From the NCBI GenBank assembly GCA_015499985.1, contig JAAAUF010001134.1:1-11093 (forward strand): DNA of 11,093 nucleotides, in the 5' to 3' direction. The notes under the pieces were generated by a model, which worked only from the letters and a program-made list of their open reading frames with translations, had not been told where the DNA came from and did not search any database. The stretch is from Haplosporangium gracile (lineage: Eukaryota; Mortierellomycota; Mortierellomycetes; Mortierellales; Mortierellaceae). The position numbers and the translations under genes are program-made. Shown piece after piece: positions 8,803 to 11,093 of the stretch. Position 1 is the first letter of the stretch. Each line of letters starts with the position of its first letter.

Positions 8803-9043
8803 GAGGGCTGCCAGTGGACATTAAGCACGCTGAAATGGGACAAAAAAGCGTGTTGGGAATGAATGAACAAAACATGAGAGAGAGAAAGAGAAAGTGAGAA
8901 CAAGGAGGGATAAAAAGGAGGCCTTTTGACTGATGTGTGTGTATATGATGCCAGAATTGGTAATAAAATGGTAGTGTTTATGCGCGTGTAAAAAAGAACA
9001 AAAAATGCAAAGGGTTGTTGTTGAAATAGAAGATGCTAAGAAT
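8803..9043 (-). promoter_or_regulatory. Short intergenic spacer: 3' UTR of the NOP12-like gene and promoter of the DDHD gene
   Basis: Only 241 bp separate two genes that read in the same direction. On the minus strand, in reading order, are a CCAAT pentamer (8960-8956), a TATA-like CATATAC (8947-8941), and a CT-rich run (about 8896-8877) before the ATG at 8802. This order fits a compact fungal core promoter. I see no clear AATAAA for the upstream gene, only AT-rich stretches such as CATAAAC. A second ATG at 8821-8819 lies out of frame with the main start. Confidence 0.35.
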
Positions 9044-10955
9044 CTACTTCTTGACGACCTTCTTCTTGGGGACATTGGCCTTGACCTTGGCCTTACCCTT
9101 CTTGATCCCCAAATCAACCTTGGCTCCCTTCTGCGCACGCTCGCCCTCAACAACACCACCGGCCTTCTTCTTCATCAAAATGTGCTTTTCCTTGGTCTTG
9201 CGATCCTTGAACGCCAGTCGCTTAGTAGCTCCGTCCATCACAATAGGCGCATGCTGTGCTCTCACAGGCTTGCCATCCTTGCCCTTCTTGCCACCAGCAG
9301 CTCCTCCCTTGGCTCCAGCAACAGCAGTCCTGGTGCGAGCCTGGGTACCGTCCGTCTTGGCCTCCTCCTCCAAACGCTTGCAGCGGACCACACGCATCTT
9401 GCGCGTGCCCATCTTGGTATCATGAAGTCTCAGAGCCACATCCACCGAGGCGCGGTCCTGGAAGGTAACATAGGCGAAGCCCTTACCGAGGTTGGTCTTG
9501 CGGTCGCGGATAATGCGGACGTTCTCGATATCTCCCGAGTCCTTGAAAAAGTTCCAGAGATCCTCCTCCTGTGCGTCGAATGCCAAGTTTCCAACAAACA
9601 CGCTCTTCTTGGGTTGATGTTTCTATTGTGGTCGATTTTTAAAGCGGCGTGATGGTTAGTAGGTGGTAAAAAAACGCGAAAGAGTTGTAAGTGATAAAGA
9701 AGCAAAGAAAGGTGTGAATCGATGTAAATGAACACAATGTCAAGCAAGGTATAAAAAGAAGCAAGCAAGAGACAATAATGGCTTGATCAAAGTAAAAAGA
9801 ATATGATATCGAGTGAATAGAGACAAAATAGTTACAAAAGAGAAAAAGAGGACTAACCTTGGCGCCGTCGACAGTGTCAACACGGATGTGCTTATTCAAA
9901 AAGAGCTGGCCGTTCATGGCGGCAACAGCCTTGGCGACAGATGCCTTGCTCTTGAAGACAATATAGGCGTTCACGACATCACGCTCGGGGTGCAACTTTC
10001 CAGTGATAAAGGCGACCTTGCGGGGCAACAACTCTGAGAAGGCAATCGAACGGAAACGGATCGACTCAACGGGTCCAAAGGCAGAAAAGGCAGCCTTGAG
10101 CTTCTTGAAATCTCCCTTGGTCATCGAGGTCACTGCCAAGTTGCCGACAAACGCTGTCTTGGCCTGTCTCTCGGGATCATCCGACTTTTTAGTGCCGTCC
10201 TTGTTGGTGTCGGGTGAAGCATCCTCATCATCCGAATCGCCACCGTCTGTCGTTGATGAAGCCTTCTTGGCCTTCTTTGTTGATGTTACGGCTTCCTTTG
10301 CCTCGGTCTCCGCCTTGCGCTTGTTGTTGGCAGGCTTTCTCAGGGACTCGTGGACAAGATCCTCGATCTTGGACTCTTCCATGTCGATATCCTCGCCATA
10401 GTCGTGCTTGGTCTGTTGTTCGATCAGGTCCTTGGTCTCCTTGGGTGCGTTCCTAGCCTTTTTGGATTCCTTGGCGGGCTTTGTTGTTGCAGCAGCAGCG
10501 ACCTTGGTCTCGTATTTCTCCTCGACACTCTTCTTTCCTGACTTTTTCTTATTGCTGTTTTCTTCTTCCTCCTCGTCGTCCTCGAAATCGTTGTTGTTGT
10601 CGTTGTCGGATTCCTCCTGTGCAGCAGCGGCGTTCTTGTTCTTCTTGGGGACGTGCTGGGCTTTGGGCTTGGGTGTCTTGGTCTTCTTCTTGGGTTGATC
10701 CGTCAAGTCTTCTGGATATGGTTGACGCACCTTGGCAGCGATTGGTGTCTGAGCCTTAGTGGGTCCAGCCTACAAGTTGAAGCATGAAGCGTGTATGGTT
10801 TGGTCAGCGTTTTTTTTTATTGCTGTGTATGATATAGTTGTGATTGTCAGCCCAGAGAGATAAAAAGCGAAAAAGAGACGTACGGAGTTCTTGAAGAGCG
10901 AGTCGAGGGAGCTCTCGACGGCCTTGCCCTTGAGCAGTGCAGAGGTCAAAGACAT
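9044..10955 (-). CDS. NOP12: Nop12/RBM34-like nucleolar RNA-binding protein, three exons
   Basis: Exons are 10955-10884, 10769-9858 and 9622-9044, joined by introns of 114 and 235 nt (GTACGT...GTAG and GTTAGT...ATAG). The second intron has a perfect TACTAAC branch site. The product is 520 residues, somewhat longer than yeast Nop12 and human RBM34. Residues about 38-225 are a Lys/Asp/Glu-rich disordered region typical of nucleolar proteins. RRM1 spans about 229-326, with RNP2-like TAFVGNLAV and RNP1-like NAYIVFKS. It contains the longer loop with FRSIAFSELLPRKVAFI that marks the Nop12/RBM34 family. RRM2 spans about 335-415, with VFVGNLAF and KGFAYVTF. The tail is very basic (KKGKAKVK, then PKKKVVKK). 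Yeast Nop12 works in pre-25S rRNA maturation and growth at low temperature; the same nucleolar role is inferred here. The start context ACAACAATGTC is good, and every junction keeps the frame. Confidence 0.92.
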
Positions 10956-11093
10956 TGTTGTATGTGGTATGTATGAATGAGAATGGAAATGTAAGAAAAG
11001 AGCGAGAGGATGTGAGGGAAAGGCGGTATTATGCGGCAGTAGGTGGTGTTGTTGTTGTTTGTGCTCGCTTTCTTTTTTTTTTTTTTCATTTTT
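10956..11093 (-). promoter_or_regulatory. 5' leader and proximal promoter of the NOP12-like gene (cut by the window edge)
   Basis: Reading on the minus strand, this stretch has an A-rich run opposite T14 (11073-11086), a CAA-rich segment (about 11060-11047), then a CT-rich leader (about 11020-10975) up to ACAACAATG. I see no clear TATA box; a CT-rich leader without TATA is common for ribosome-biogenesis genes in fungi. The upstream part of the promoter is outside the window. Confidence 0.35.

Noticed and set aside
9623..9857. snoRNA inside the second intron of the NOP12-like gene
   Set aside because: Introns of nucleolar protein genes often host snoRNAs, but I see no C box, D box or H/ACA pattern; the intron is plain CT-rich with a TACTAAC branch site.

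Overview
The window looks like nuclear DNA from a filamentous fungus, most likely of the Mortierella group (Mortierellomycotina). The genes carry short GT-AG introns of 85 to 235 nt, with CTAAC or TACTAAC-like branch sites. Coding parts are interrupted by Gln, Ser/Thr, Ala and Gly runs, and the 5' leaders are pyrimidine-rich. The left-most gene also resembles, from memory, a leucine-rich-repeat-like protein family that is large in Mortierella genomes. The lineage is an inference; no search was run.

All three genes are on the minus strand, so they read right to left. (1) 10955 to 9044: a complete three-exon gene for a Nop12/RBM34-type nucleolar protein with two RRM domains, expected to act in pre-25S rRNA processing. 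(2) 8802 to 4938: a six-exon gene for a DDHD-domain phospholipase (PA-PLA1 family), about 1,116 residues in my model. Its lipase core is spread over small phase-1 exons, and its DDHD domain is split by an insertion of about 410 low-complexity residues. Only 241 bp separate it from the NOP12-like gene. (3) 2231 to the left edge: a large LRR-like protein of unknown function. Its reading frame is open except for one TAA at 525-527 and leaves the window inside a polyglutamine tract.

Between the phospholipase stop (4938) and the start of the LRR-like gene (2231) lie 2.7 kb with no gene I can support. They hold a poly(A) signal, a T19 tract next to a five-run G-quadruplex motif with a partly competing inverted repeat, an (AAAAC)5 repeat, a CAA microsatellite, and a 118-nt stretch with no C on the plus strand just ahead of the LRR-like gene.

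I see no mobile element, tRNA, rRNA, CRISPR array or defence locus. The three genes share no obvious pathway. The points most worth checking are the broken or spliced LRR-like frame, the AxSxG nucleophile site and interrupted DDHD domain of the phospholipase, its three frame-neutral exons, and the G-quadruplex element.
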